DNA of 64,000 nt. Origin: an uncultured Porphyromonadaceae bacterium. GTDB taxonomy: Bacteria; Bacteroidota; Bacteroidia; Bacteroidales; Muribaculaceae. The translations under genes and the position numbers were made by a program. Shown here piece by piece: positions 50,732 to 59,369 of the stretch. The notes beneath the pieces were generated by a model. That model was not told where the DNA came from and searched no databases. It worked only from the letters and a program-made list of their open reading frames with translations. The stretch's first letter is position 1. Every line of letters starts with the position of its first letter. The stretch covers positions 1 through 64,000 of the forward strand of contig CABTZK010000005.1 in the NCBI GenBank assembly GCA_902489275.1, in the 5' to 3' direction.

Positions 50732-52189
50732 TCACCTTGTTTCCTTGTTAGCCACCTGCTTTCTCAATCGCGCCACGGGTATCTCCAGCTGGTTGCGGTA
50801 CTTGGCCACCGTGCGCCGTTGCACCTCAAAGCCCGCTTGCTGGAGCGTGCTGCACAGCTTGTCGTCGCTCAGCGGCTTGCACTTGTCCTCCTCGTCGATC
50901 AGTTTCTTGAGGGCATTCTTAATCGTGCGGGTCGAAACGTCGCCCAGCCCCTCTGAGAAGAAGTGCTTGAGCGAGAAGATTCCCCAGGGCGTGGTCACAT
51001 ATTTGTTTTGGGTCGACCGTGAGATGGTCGAGACGTCATAGCCGGTGTCGTCGGCAATCTCCTTGAGCACCATCGGGCGCAGGGCGGTGTCGTCGCCCGT
51101 GAGGAAAAACTCCTTTTGGCGGTTCACGATGGCGCTCATGGTCTTGAATAGCCGTTGCTGGCGCATCTTGATGAACATCATGAAGTCGCTGGCGCGGCGG
51201 TAGTTGGTGCGCACGTTGGCCATCACCTCCTCCTCGTTGGCGTTTTTGGCTTTTTTGCCGCTGTACTGCTCGTTGAGGGCGAGGTAGGTTTTCGAGATTT
51301 GCAGCTCGGGCATTCGGTTGAGCAGGCTCACGGTGATGTGGCTGTCATCATCCACCTCCACTTCAAAGTCGGGAGTGATTTGCTGAGTCACGATGTCGCT
51401 GCTGCCGCCCGAGTAGGCGCTTCCTGGCTTGGGATTCACTTTTTTGACGATGTTGTTCATCGCCTCCAGCGTGCCGCTGTCGATCTCCATCAAGGCGCAT
51501 ATTTTGTCGTAATGGTGATTGGCATACTCGTTGAAGTGCTTTTCAATCATCACGATGGCCAAGTCGTTGAGCCTGCTCGGCTTGTTTCGCTTGAGTTGCA
51601 GCAAGATGCAGTCGCTCAAGTCGGTGGCGGCGATGCCGGCGGGATCGAGTTGGCGTATTTCGTTGAGTACCTTGTCTACCTCTTCCCGCTCTACCTCAAA
51701 GCCGGCGTTGAAGGTGATGTCGTCGGCAATGGCCTGGGAGTTGCGCTGCAAGTAGCCGTTGTCGTCTAAGTTGCCCACAATGTACTCGGCCACTCTCAGC
51801 TGGTCGCTGCCCAGCTGCCGCTCGCGCATTTGGCTCATGAGGTATTCGCTCAGCGAGGTCTCGCTCACGGCCGTCGGGCCCGTCCACTCGCTGTTGCCAC
51901 TGCGGTTGCTGGCATGGTAAGTGGGGCGCTCGTCCTCGTCGCCGTAGTCGTTTTTCTGCAAGTCCTCGGCGCTTTCTTTGTAGGTCTCGCCGTCTTCGGT
52001 GGCTTGCGTACTTTCTTCAGCGTGGTCATCCTTTCTTTCCAAGGCAGGATTCTCCACGAGTTCCTGGTTGGCTCTGTCGGCCATTTCGGCCTCGTTTTTC
52101 TCCAAGAGGTTTCCCAGGATCACCACCATTTGCGGGGTGAGCTTGAGGGCTTGCTCTTGGGTGATGCCAGATTTTTGTTTTGCAGCCAT
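50732..52189 (-). CDS. rpoN: RNA polymerase sigma-54 factor
   Basis: 485 residues. Region I is Gln/Leu-rich (QKSGITQEQALKLTPQMVVILGNLL), followed by an acidic region II, and the C-terminal core-binding and DNA-binding domains contain DVSTISRSTQNKYVTTPWGIFSLKHFFSEG (helix-turn-helix) and the RpoN box RRTVAKYRNQ. Sigma-54 needs an AAA+ activator; none is in the window. It has its own promoter just upstream. Confidence 0.96.
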   Translation of the reverse strand: MAAKQKSGITQEQALKLTPQMVVILGNLLEKNEAEMADRANQELVENPALERKDDHAEESTQATEDGETYKESAEDLQKNDYGDEDERPTYHASNRSGNSEWTGPTAVSETSLSEYLMSQMRERQLGSDQLRVAEYIVGNLDDNGYLQRNSQAIADDITFNAGFEVEREEVDKVLNEIRQLDPAGIAATDLSDCILLQLKRNKPSRLNDLAIVMIEKHFNEYANHHYDKICALMEIDSGTLEAMNNIVKKVNPKPGSAYSGGSSDIVTQQITPDFEVEVDDDSHITVSLLNRMPELQISKTYLALNEQYSGKKAKNANEEEVMANVRTNYRRASDFMMFIKMRQQRLFKTMSAIVNRQKEFFLTGDDTALRPMVLKEIADDTGYDVSTISRSTQNKYVTTPWGIFSLKHFFSEGLGDVSTRTIKNALKKLIDEEDKCKPLSDDKLCSTLQQAGFEVQRRTVAKYRNQLEIPVARLRKQVANKETR

Positions 52190-52238
52190 GGTTGCTTGTG
52201 GATTAGGAAAATCGTAACAACAGTATTTTTTTGATGTA

Positions 52239-52270
52239 CAAAGATAATAGAAAGAAAGGGAAAAAGCAAA
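52239..52270 (-). promoter_or_regulatory. Promoter of rpoN
   Basis: On the minus strand, TTTG (52270-52267), a 20-nt gap and TATCTTTG (52246-52239), full consensus, in the spacer between dusB and rpoN. Confidence 0.75.
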
Positions 52271-52285
52271 TGCTTTCCTCGCCCT

Positions 52286-53263
52286 TTACAAGTACTCTTG
52301 CTCAATCTTCTCCAAGATGCCGTCAAGCTCGTCGCGGGTCTTGGCGCGAAGCATGGCGATGCGTGTCTCGCGGAAGTTGGGAATCCCCTTGAACAGCGGC
52401 GTGGCGGCCAAGTGGCGGCGAATGTGCAGGATGCCGCGGTACTCGTCGATGCGCTCGATGCTCTCGTCGATTTGCCGCCGCAAGAGCGCCATTTTCTCCT
52501 GTTGGGTGATGGCGGGCACCTCGCCCGTGAGCATGTACTGCTTCATCGCTCTGAAAATCCACGGGCAGCCGATAGCGGCGCGGCCCACCATGATGCCGTC
52601 CACGCCGTAGCGGTCAAAGCGCTCCTTGAGTTTTTGGGGCGTGTTGATGTCGCCGTTTCCAATGATGGGAATCCTCATGCGAGGGTTGCGCTTCACCTCG
52701 CCAATGAGCGTCCAGTCGGCCTCGCCGCTGTAGAGTTGCGACCGCGTGCGCCCGTGGATGGTGAGCGCTTGGATGCCGCAGTCTTGCAGCTGCTCGGCCA
52801 GTTCGACAATGATTTTGCTGTTGCAGTCCCAGCCCAGGCGCGTCTTGGCAGTCACTGGCACTTGCACGGCATTCACCACCGCGCGGGTAATGGCGAGCAT
52901 CAGGGGCACGTTGCGCAGCAGACCGGCGCCAGCGCCCTTGCCCGCCACTTTCTTCACCGGGCAGCCAAAGTTGAGGTCAATCACATCGGGGCGCGCCTGC
53001 TCGCAAATCCTGGCGGCCTCGACCATCGGATCGACCTCGCGCCCGTAGATCTGGATCGCGGCGGGACGCTCGGCGGGCGAGATGTTGAGCTTGCGCATCG
53101 TGGGCTTGATGTTGCGAATGAGCGCATCGGCCGAGACAAACTCGGTGTAAACCATGTCGGCGCCCTGCTCGCGGCACATTTGGCGAAACGAGAGGTCGGT
53201 CACGTCCTCCATCGGCGCGAGCATCACCGGGCGCTCGCCCAAGTCAATGTTTCCTATCTTCAT
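52286..53263 (-). CDS. dusB: tRNA-dihydrouridine synthase (DusB type)
   Basis: 325 residues: a TIM barrel starting LGERPVMLAPMEDVTDLSFRQMCREQGADMVYTEFVSADAL, with the FMN-site and catalytic motif NFGCPVKKVAGKGAGAGLLRN (catalytic Cys), TIHGRTRSQLYSG and IGNGDINTPQKLKE. It reduces uridines in tRNA D-loops. The first gene on the minus strand of this region, with a weak promoter element at 53364-53357. Confidence 0.94.
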   Translation of the reverse strand: MKIGNIDLGERPVMLAPMEDVTDLSFRQMCREQGADMVYTEFVSADALIRNIKPTMRKLNISPAERPAAIQIYGREVDPMVEAARICEQARPDVIDLNFGCPVKKVAGKGAGAGLLRNVPLMLAITRAVVNAVQVPVTAKTRLGWDCNSKIIVELAEQLQDCGIQALTIHGRTRSQLYSGEADWTLIGEVKRNPRMRIPIIGNGDINTPQKLKERFDRYGVDGIMVGRAAIGCPWIFRAMKQYMLTGEVPAITQQEKMALLRRQIDESIERIDEYRGILHIRRHLAATPLFKGIPNFRETRIAMLRAKTRDELDGILEKIEQEYL

Positions 53264-53356
53264 GTTGCAAAATCACTCTTTTGGGTCTTGGTCTAAGCTG
53301 TAGCACTCTCTTGCGTCGTCGCGAGAGATTGGGCGGGCTGATGCCTACCGTTTCTG

Positions 53357-53364
53357 CAAAATTA
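53357..53364 (-). promoter_or_regulatory. -7 element upstream of dusB
   Basis: TAATTTTG on the minus strand about 94 nt before the dusB start; the upstream element is not clear. Confidence 0.4.
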
Positions 53365-53507
53365 CAGAAAAAGTTCGTAAAAACGCCATTTTGGGAGGCG
53401 GGAAGTTGCGTTTTTCCTGGAGCGTGCGTTGATTTCTTGCCGCATGAGCCGCCAGATTCCGCACTGTGTGTTAATGAGTGATAACGTGTGGTGATTTTTG
53501 GTTAAAA

Positions 53508-53540
53508 TTTTGGTAATCATGTGCGGTTACTGTAATTTTG
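53508..53540 (+). promoter_or_regulatory. Promoter of the DHH-phosphoesterase operon
   Basis: TTTTG (53508-53512), a 20-nt gap and TAATTTTG (53533-53540). It decides the start codon: ATG 53564, not the more upstream ATGs in the open frame. Confidence 0.78.
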
Positions 53541-53563
53541 CCCATTCATGTGAGAAAGAGACG

Positions 53564-54595
53564 ATGATTGACCCCATTCTTAACGAAGCCGCCATAGCGG
53601 AGCTCAAGCGCCTCATCGACGATGCCCAGCACATCGTCATCACTTGCCACCTCTCGCCCGATGGCGACGCGGTGGGCTCGACACTGGCTTTGTGCCAGGT
53701 GCTGCGCGCGCTGGGCAAGGATGCCCAGGTGGTGACACCCGACCAAGTACCCAAGTCGCTATCGTTCATCCCCCATTACAGCGACATTGCCGTCTACACC
53801 CTGCACGAGGCGCGTTGCCGCTATCTCGTGAGCCATGCGCAACTCGTGTTCTGTCTCGACTTCAACACACTCAAGCGCATCGACAAGCTCGGCGAGGTCA
53901 TCGAGCAGTCCCATGCGCCCAAAGTGCTCATCGACCATCACTTGAACCCTGACGACATCTTTGAGGTGTCTTTCTCTTTCCCCTTGTTGTCGTCAACGTG
54001 CGAGGTGGTGTACCGCGTGCTGATGCAGTTGGGCATGAGCCACTTGATTGATGTGCCCACGGCTCAGTGCCTCTACACGGGCATGCTCACCGACACGGGC
54101 AATTTCACCTACAGCAGCGACTATCCCGAAATCTACGAGATTGTGGCCGACCTGGTGAGCCGGCGCATCGACAAGGAGTGGCTCTACAACAGGGCCATGA
54201 ACACCTTCAGCGCCGACTGCCTGCGCCTGCAGGGCTACGCCATCGACCAGAAGATGCAAGTCTGCGCTGCCCAGCACGCCGCGCTCATTGTCCTCACGCG
54301 CGAGGAGCTGGCGCGCTACAACTACCGCAAGGGCGACACCGAGGGGCTGGTGAACAAGCCGCTTGCCATCCCGGGCGTGGACTGGTCGATGTTCATGCGC
54401 GAGGACTCTGACTACATCAAGATTTCCTGCCGCTCGCGAGGCAATTTCTCGGTGAGTGGCATTTGCAACAAGTATTTCGGCGGAGGCGGTCACAAGAACG
54501 CCGCGGGTGGTGAGTTCCACGGGACGATAGACGAGGCTGTGGAGTTGTATTTTAAAATACTCGAAGACATCGGCCAGCAGCCCGAGCACCCATGA
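53564..54595 (+). CDS. DHH family phosphoesterase (NrnA-like)
   Basis: About 343 residues. The DHH domain has HLSPDGDAVGSTLAL, FCLDFNTLKRID and VLIDHHLNPD, and the DHHA1 domain ends with VSGICNKYFGGGGHKNAAGGEFHG. Such proteins degrade short oligoribonucleotides and dephosphorylate pAp; a cyclic-dinucleotide role is possible in relatives. ATG 53564 follows the promoter by 23 nt and has the GACGATG context. It is the first gene of an operon with DUF4827 and glmM. Confidence 0.9.
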   Translation: MIDPILNEAAIAELKRLIDDAQHIVITCHLSPDGDAVGSTLALCQVLRALGKDAQVVTPDQVPKSLSFIPHYSDIAVYTLHEARCRYLVSHAQLVFCLDFNTLKRIDKLGEVIEQSHAPKVLIDHHLNPDDIFEVSFSFPLLSSTCEVVYRVLMQLGMSHLIDVPTAQCLYTGMLTDTGNFTYSSDYPEIYEIVADLVSRRIDKEWLYNRAMNTFSADCLRLQGYAIDQKMQVCAAQHAALIVLTREELARYNYRKGDTEGLVNKPLAIPGVDWSMFMREDSDYIKISCRSRGNFSVSGICNKYFGGGGHKNAAGGEFHGTIDEAVELYFKILEDIGQQPEHP

Positions 54596-54632
54596 AACGC
54601 CAGTGATTCTACTCAAAAAAACAAAAAAAGAT

Positions 54633-55211
54633 ATGAAAATTTTCAAATTCTTGTCGATTGTATATGCGCTGGCCATGGCACTTGGCCTGAGCTCATGCCA
54701 CGACACGCAAAGCTATGCCGACCTCTTAGAGGAGGAGCGTTTTGCCTGCAACGCTTTCCTGTCGAACTTCAGGATTGTGAGCGACATCCCGGCCGACACC
54801 GTGTTTGAAACGGGCAGCGACGCGCCATTCTACCGCCTTGACCCCGATGGCAACGTGTACATGCAAGTGCTTGACCCCGGCGACCGCGCCCACGACAAGG
54901 CTCGCCCCTCGCAAGCCATCTATTTCCGCTACACGCGCTACAATCTCGTCAACTGGTATAAGAACGACCGCTACTGGGTTGGAGAGGGCAATGCCGATGA
55001 CATGGGCCAGGCGGCGACCTCGTTCTCCTATGGCAACTACACGCTGCCGAGCTCAGCCCAGTGGGGCTTTGGGCTGCAAGCGCCTCTCAACTACTTGGGA
55101 GTGAATTGCGAGGTGAACTTGGTCATCAAGTCACAAGCGGGCTTGAGCGCCGAGACACGTTACGTCCAGCCTTTCATGTATCACGTGCGCTATTTCCACA
55201 GCAAGATCTGA
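54633..55211 (+). CDS. DUF4827 family lipoprotein
   Basis: About 192 residues. The signal peptide ends with a lipobox (LSSC, Cys22), and the mature part has the pattern of DUF4827, a Bacteroidota family thought to resemble FKBP-type prolyl isomerases: YADLLEEERFACNAFLSNF, then the segment GFGLQAPLNYLG. Whether it is enzymatic is not known. ATG 54633 gives a proper signal peptide; the frame is open ten codons further upstream. It lies between the DHH protein and glmM, an order shared with other Bacteroidales. Confidence 0.85.
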   Translation: MKIFKFLSIVYALAMALGLSSCHDTQSYADLLEEERFACNAFLSNFRIVSDIPADTVFETGSDAPFYRLDPDGNVYMQVLDPGDRAHDKARPSQAIYFRYTRYNLVNWYKNDRYWVGEGNADDMGQAATSFSYGNYTLPSSAQWGFGLQAPLNYLGVNCEVNLVIKSQAGLSAETRYVQPFMYHVRYFHSKI

Positions 55212-55248
55212 ATTCCCCTTGTTTCCACGTTACTAAAAAATATTCATC

Positions 55249-56634
55249 ATGGCATTAATTAAATCTATTTCAGGCATTAGGGGCACGATTGGCGGCGCTG
55301 CTGGCGAGGGCTTGACGCCCCTCGACATCGTGAAGTTCACCAGCGCATACGCCACTTTCATTCGTCGCCACACCAAGCAGTCGTCAAATGTGATCGTGGT
55401 GGGTCGTGACGCTCGTCTTTCGGGACAGATGGTGCTCAACATCGTCATGGGCACCCTCATGGGAGCAGGCTTCGACGTGGTGAATATCGGGCTGGCCACA
55501 ACCCCCACCACCGAGTTGGCTGTGACGTGGGAAAAAGCCTGTGGCGGTATCATCATCACAGCCAGCCACAACCCCAAGCAGTGGAACGCCCTCAAGTTGC
55601 TCAACGACCAGGGCGAGTTCCTCACCGATGCGCAAGGCCGGGAGGTGCTGCGCATGGCAGAGGCTGGGGATTTTGACTATGCCGGTGTGGATCGCTTGGG
55701 CCGCGAGTTGAAAAACGACACCTGCCTGCGCCGCCACATTGATGCCGTGCTGGGGCTTGACTTGGTGGACGCGCAAGCCATAGGCCAGGCCAACTTCACC
55801 GTGGCAGTCGATGCCGTGAACTCGGTGGGGGGCATTGCCATCCCCATGCTGCTCAAGGCACTGGGCGTGAAAAACGTGGTTGAGCTCTTTTGCGAGCCCA
55901 CGGGCAACTTTGGCCACACGCCCGAGCCCATCCCCCAGAACTTGACTGCGGTGAGCGACTACATGAGGCAGGGAAAGGCCGATGTGGCGTTTGTGGTGGA
56001 TCCCGATGTCGACCGCTTGGCCATCATCATGGAAAATGGCGAGTTCTTTGTAGAGGAATACACGCTCGTCGCGGTAGCCGACTACGTGCTGAGCCACACC
56101 CCAGGCGCGACGGTGAGCAACTTGAGCTCAAGCCGCGCCTTGCGCGACGTGACTGTGAAGCACGGCTGCTCCTACACGGCCGCCGCCGTGGGCGAGGTGA
56201 ACGTGACCACCGAGATGCGCCGCACGGGAGCCGTGATTGGCGGCGAGGGCAACGGTGGAGTCATCTATCCCGAGTTGCACTATGGCCGCGATGCCTTAGT
56301 GGGCGTGGCCTTGTTTTTGACCCTGCTGGCCAAGAGCGGCAAGAAAGTGAGCGAGCTCAAGAAAACCTATCCCCAATATGAGATTGCCAAGACCAAATTG
56401 CAGCTCACACCCGGAATGGATGTCGATGCCATCCTCAAAGCCGTCGAGGAGCATTACAAGGACGAGAAGCTCACCACGGTCGATGGCGTGAAAATCGACT
56501 TCGAGCAGGGCTGGGCGCATCTGCGCAAGAGCAATACCGAACCCATCATCCGCATCTATAGCGAGGCGCACACCATGGTTCAGGCCGAGAAACTTGCCAG
56601 CGAGGTGAAAGCCATCGTGGAAAGCCTCATCTAA
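55249..56634 (+). CDS. glmM: Phosphoglucosamine mutase (phosphohexomutase family)
   Basis: 461 residues with the four phosphohexomutase domains. The phosphoserine loop is TASHNPKQWN with Ser106, the magnesium loop is DPDVDRLA, the sugar-binding loop GGEGNGGVIYPELH, and the phosphate-binding loop RKSNTEPIIRIYSE. GlmM converts glucosamine-6-phosphate to glucosamine-1-phosphate for UDP-GlcNAc; phosphomannomutase is the closest alternative. Confidence 0.9.
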   Translation: MALIKSISGIRGTIGGAAGEGLTPLDIVKFTSAYATFIRRHTKQSSNVIVVGRDARLSGQMVLNIVMGTLMGAGFDVVNIGLATTPTTELAVTWEKACGGIIITASHNPKQWNALKLLNDQGEFLTDAQGREVLRMAEAGDFDYAGVDRLGRELKNDTCLRRHIDAVLGLDLVDAQAIGQANFTVAVDAVNSVGGIAIPMLLKALGVKNVVELFCEPTGNFGHTPEPIPQNLTAVSDYMRQGKADVAFVVDPDVDRLAIIMENGEFFVEEYTLVAVADYVLSHTPGATVSNLSSSRALRDVTVKHGCSYTAAAVGEVNVTTEMRRTGAVIGGEGNGGVIYPELHYGRDALVGVALFLTLLAKSGKKVSELKKTYPQYEIAKTKLQLTPGMDVDAILKAVEEHYKDEKLTTVDGVKIDFEQGWAHLRKSNTEPIIRIYSEAHTMVQAEKLASEVKAIVESLI

Positions 56635-56661
56635 TCTCACGCCTGCAGTGCCACCAGTTTT

Positions 56662-56706
56662 CATCAGCGCTGGGCAGCCCCCACCATGGGCAGCCCAGCG
56701 CTGATG
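56662..56706. terminator. Long hairpin after glmM
   Basis: A 19-bp stem with one A-A mismatch: the outer 14 bp pair CATCAGCGCTGGGC (56662-56675) with GCCCAGCGCTGATG (56693-56706), and flanking T and A runs extend it. The T-run is on the wrong side for plus-strand termination, so it may act by structure or as an mRNA end. Confidence 0.6.
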
Positions 56707-56716
56707 TGAAAAAAGC

Positions 56717-56747
56717 TTGGGAAAAACGGAAAGTTTTGCTAATTTTG
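56717..56747 (+). promoter_or_regulatory. Promoter of the murein-peptide operon
   Basis: TTG (56717-56719), a 20-nt gap and TAATTTTG (56740-56747), 21 nt before ATG 56769. Confidence 0.7.
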
Positions 56748-56768
56748 TGAGATTTAACTTGACAGACG

Positions 56769-58184
56769 ATGAATACAAGAACAATCCTACTGTCGCTGGC
56801 AGCGGCCCTCGCCACGCTCATCGCGCAAGCAGGCGTGAGCGATTGGCGCGTCGAAGTCGAGCGGCTGATGGACCAGGGCGAGTTTGCCCGAGCCGAGCAA
56901 GTGATGAGAAAACTGCCCAAGCCTGTGCGCTTGCGCCAGGCCGTGACCCTCGACTCGCTCCGCCAGATCATGGAGCGCATCCGCAAGGATTTCGCCATGA
57001 CACCTGCCGAGGGCGCAAAACGCATCAGAGAGAAATATCCACAAGTGACCGATGAAAAAATCGCTCATTGGAAACAAGCACATGCCCTCGAGACCATGGT
57101 CATCGACGGGCAGGAATGGTGGTTTCGCAAGAGCGTGCGCAACCTGTGGCTCCTGGGCGAGGAATTTGCCGAGCAAAACCGCGCCGCTGGGCAAGAGACA
57201 GCCCAGGCAAGGTTGAGATACTTTCGCGAGGCGATGCAATCCCCGCCAGCCGGGGATGGAACGCGCGACTGGCGGCAAGTCAACATCACGTTCTCCCTCG
57301 ATGTGCAGCCCGATGCCGTGCCAGCCGGCGAGAACCTGCGTGTGTGGATGCCATTCCCCTATGAGAACACGCGCCAGCGAAACATCACGCTCTTGAACAG
57401 CAATCGCCCCGTGACAATGAGCAAGGGCAGCAAGCACCACACGGTGTACATGGAAGCGCGAGCCGAAAAGGGGAAAAAGACCCATTTTGAGTACACGTTC
57501 AGCTACGACGTGGCCGAGCGGCACGTGAGCCAGCAAGAGCTTGTGGCACTGGCGAGACCTTACCAGCGCACAGCCGAGTACGAGGCGTTCACTGCTGGCC
57601 AAGCGCCCCACATTGTGCTTTGTGCCAAAATGCGCGACCTGGCTCGAGAAATTGTGGGGCAGGAGATGAATCCTGTTCTTCAAGCCTCACGCATTTATCA
57701 CTGGATAGCCCAGCGCTTCCCGTGGGCTGGCGCGCGCGAGTACAGCACGATCAGGAATATCCCAGAGTATGTGCTGGCTAACGGCCATGGCGACTGCGGG
57801 CAAGTGACCTTGCTCTACATCACCCTGTGCCGCGCCGCTGGCATTCCCGCCCGCTGGGAAAGCGGCTACATGTTGCACCCTGGCGAGGTGAACTACCACG
57901 ACTGGGCCGAGACCTACTTTGAGGGCGTTGGCTGGGTGCCCACCGATGTGTCGTTCGGGCGCACGGTGGAGGGTACGCCGCTCAACGACTACTATGCCAC
58001 AGGCATCGACGTGTATCGCCTGGCGACCAACGAGGGCATTGGCGACGCTTTGAGCCCGGCCAAGAAGTACATCCGCAGCGAGACAGTCGATTTCCAGCCT
58101 GGCGAGGTGGAGTGGAGGAAAGGAAACCTTTACTACGACAAGTGGGACTCTCACCTGGAGGTGAATTCAATTCATAATAAATAG
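56769..58184 (+). CDS. Transglutaminase-like domain protein, secreted
   Basis: 471 residues. After a signal peptide (about 1-20, cleavage at IAQA) comes an N-terminal helical region and a beta-sandwich; the transglutaminase-like core carries the likely triad Cys343 (HGDCGQVT), His377 (NYHDWAE) and Asp393 (VPTDVSFG). In bacteria such domains are mostly cysteine proteases or amidases. The two genes behind it act on murein peptides, so it may also cut cell-wall peptides. It starts an operon of three genes with short gaps (8 and 34 nt). Confidence 0.88.
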   Translation: MNTRTILLSLAAALATLIAQAGVSDWRVEVERLMDQGEFARAEQVMRKLPKPVRLRQAVTLDSLRQIMERIRKDFAMTPAEGAKRIREKYPQVTDEKIAHWKQAHALETMVIDGQEWWFRKSVRNLWLLGEEFAEQNRAAGQETAQARLRYFREAMQSPPAGDGTRDWRQVNITFSLDVQPDAVPAGENLRVWMPFPYENTRQRNITLLNSNRPVTMSKGSKHHTVYMEARAEKGKKTHFEYTFSYDVAERHVSQQELVALARPYQRTAEYEAFTAGQAPHIVLCAKMRDLAREIVGQEMNPVLQASRIYHWIAQRFPWAGAREYSTIRNIPEYVLANGHGDCGQVTLLYITLCRAAGIPARWESGYMLHPGEVNYHDWAETYFEGVGWVPTDVSFGRTVEGTPLNDYYATGIDVYRLATNEGIGDALSPAKKYIRSETVDFQPGEVEWRKGNLYYDKWDSHLEVNSIHNK

Positions 58185-58192
58185 AACCATTG

Positions 58193-59335
58193 ATGAAAAA
58201 GATTTTTTTGATAGCGATAGCATGGGCTGCTGCCATGAGCATGGCGGCGCAGCCTGTTGCCGCGTGTGTGCTCGACAGCTTGAAAGCCCGCATCGCTCCT
58301 GACCGGCGCACCGCCATTTGGGAGGTGAGCGCCACGACCCAGCAGGACGACCTCGTGATCTACGGCACGGTAGGCCTTGAAGAGCAAAAGCAGGCCATCG
58401 GCCAGGAATTGCGCTCAAAGGGGATAACCCAGTTCCAGAACAACGTGATTGTGCTGGAGGATGAAATCGCACAAGAACAGCGCTGGGGCTTGATTAAACT
58501 GTCGATTGCCACTCTTCGCTGCGAGGGTCGCCATGCTGCCGAAATGGCCACACAGGGCATCATGGGGATGCCCGTGAAAGTGATTCAGCTCGCTGGCGAG
58601 TGGGCGCGTGTGCAAACGCCCGACCATTACATCTCCTTCTGCCCCAGGAGCAGCATCGCCTTCAAGAGCGCTACCCAGATGGCCGCCTGGCGCGGCGCGC
58701 GGCGCTACATCGTCACGACCTACGGCAGCCAGCTTGTGGCAGCGCCTGCCAGCGACGAGACCGTGAGCGATCTCGTGCTGGGCAACATCCTGGAATTCAA
58801 GGGCAAGAAAGGAGGGTGGCTGCAATTGGCCACCCCCGATGGCCGATTGGGCTGGGTGGAAGAAAAAGACGTTGAGGAACTGGCGAAATGGGCGCAGCAG
58901 GAGTTTAACCCAGGCCTGATTGAGAAGACTGCCAGGCGCATGATGGGATCGAGCTACCTGTGGGGCGGCACAAGCACCAAGGTGACCGATTGCTCCGGGC
59001 TGACCAAGGTGAGCTACTTTGCCAACGGCATCATCTTGCAGCGCGACGCCTCTCAACAAGCTCTCACCGGTCAGAAGATGGCGGGCGACGAGTGGGAAAG
59101 GTGCCAGCAGGGCGACCTGCTGTTTTTTGGCGACCACGCAACGGGCCGCGTGACGCACGTGGGGCTTTACCTGCACGACGGTCAGTATATCCACTGCTCG
59201 GGACAGGTGAAAATCAACTCCCTGAAGAAAGGCGACGCGCTCTATCTCTACGATGCCCTCTCGGCGAGCCGCATCAATGGCATGGTGGGCACCGCGGGCA
59301 TCGCCTGGGTGAGATCCCACCCCTGGTATTTTTAG
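58193..59335 (+). CDS. NlpC/P60 family murein peptidase with SH3 domains
   Basis: About 380 residues. A signal peptide (1-20, AAQPVAA) is followed by about 250 residues with bacterial SH3-like modules and the C-terminal NlpC/P60 core with the triad Cys267 (TDCSGLTK), His322 (THVGLYL) and His334 (YIHCSGQ). Relatives of this layout are gamma-D-glutamyl-L-diamino-acid endopeptidases that cut L-Ala-gamma-D-Glu from murein tripeptide, which fits the dipeptide epimerase encoded next. ATG 58193 is preferred to a TTG one codon earlier. Confidence 0.92.
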   Translation: MKKIFLIAIAWAAAMSMAAQPVAACVLDSLKARIAPDRRTAIWEVSATTQQDDLVIYGTVGLEEQKQAIGQELRSKGITQFQNNVIVLEDEIAQEQRWGLIKLSIATLRCEGRHAAEMATQGIMGMPVKVIQLAGEWARVQTPDHYISFCPRSSIAFKSATQMAAWRGARRYIVTTYGSQLVAAPASDETVSDLVLGNILEFKGKKGGWLQLATPDGRLGWVEEKDVEELAKWAQQEFNPGLIEKTARRMMGSSYLWGGTSTKVTDCSGLTKVSYFANGIILQRDASQQALTGQKMAGDEWERCQQGDLLFFGDHATGRVTHVGLYLHDGQYIHCSGQVKINSLKKGDALYLYDALSASRINGMVGTAGIAWVRSHPWYF

Positions 59336-59369
59336 AAAATCAAGTTAGACATCACACAATAGAAAAAGC

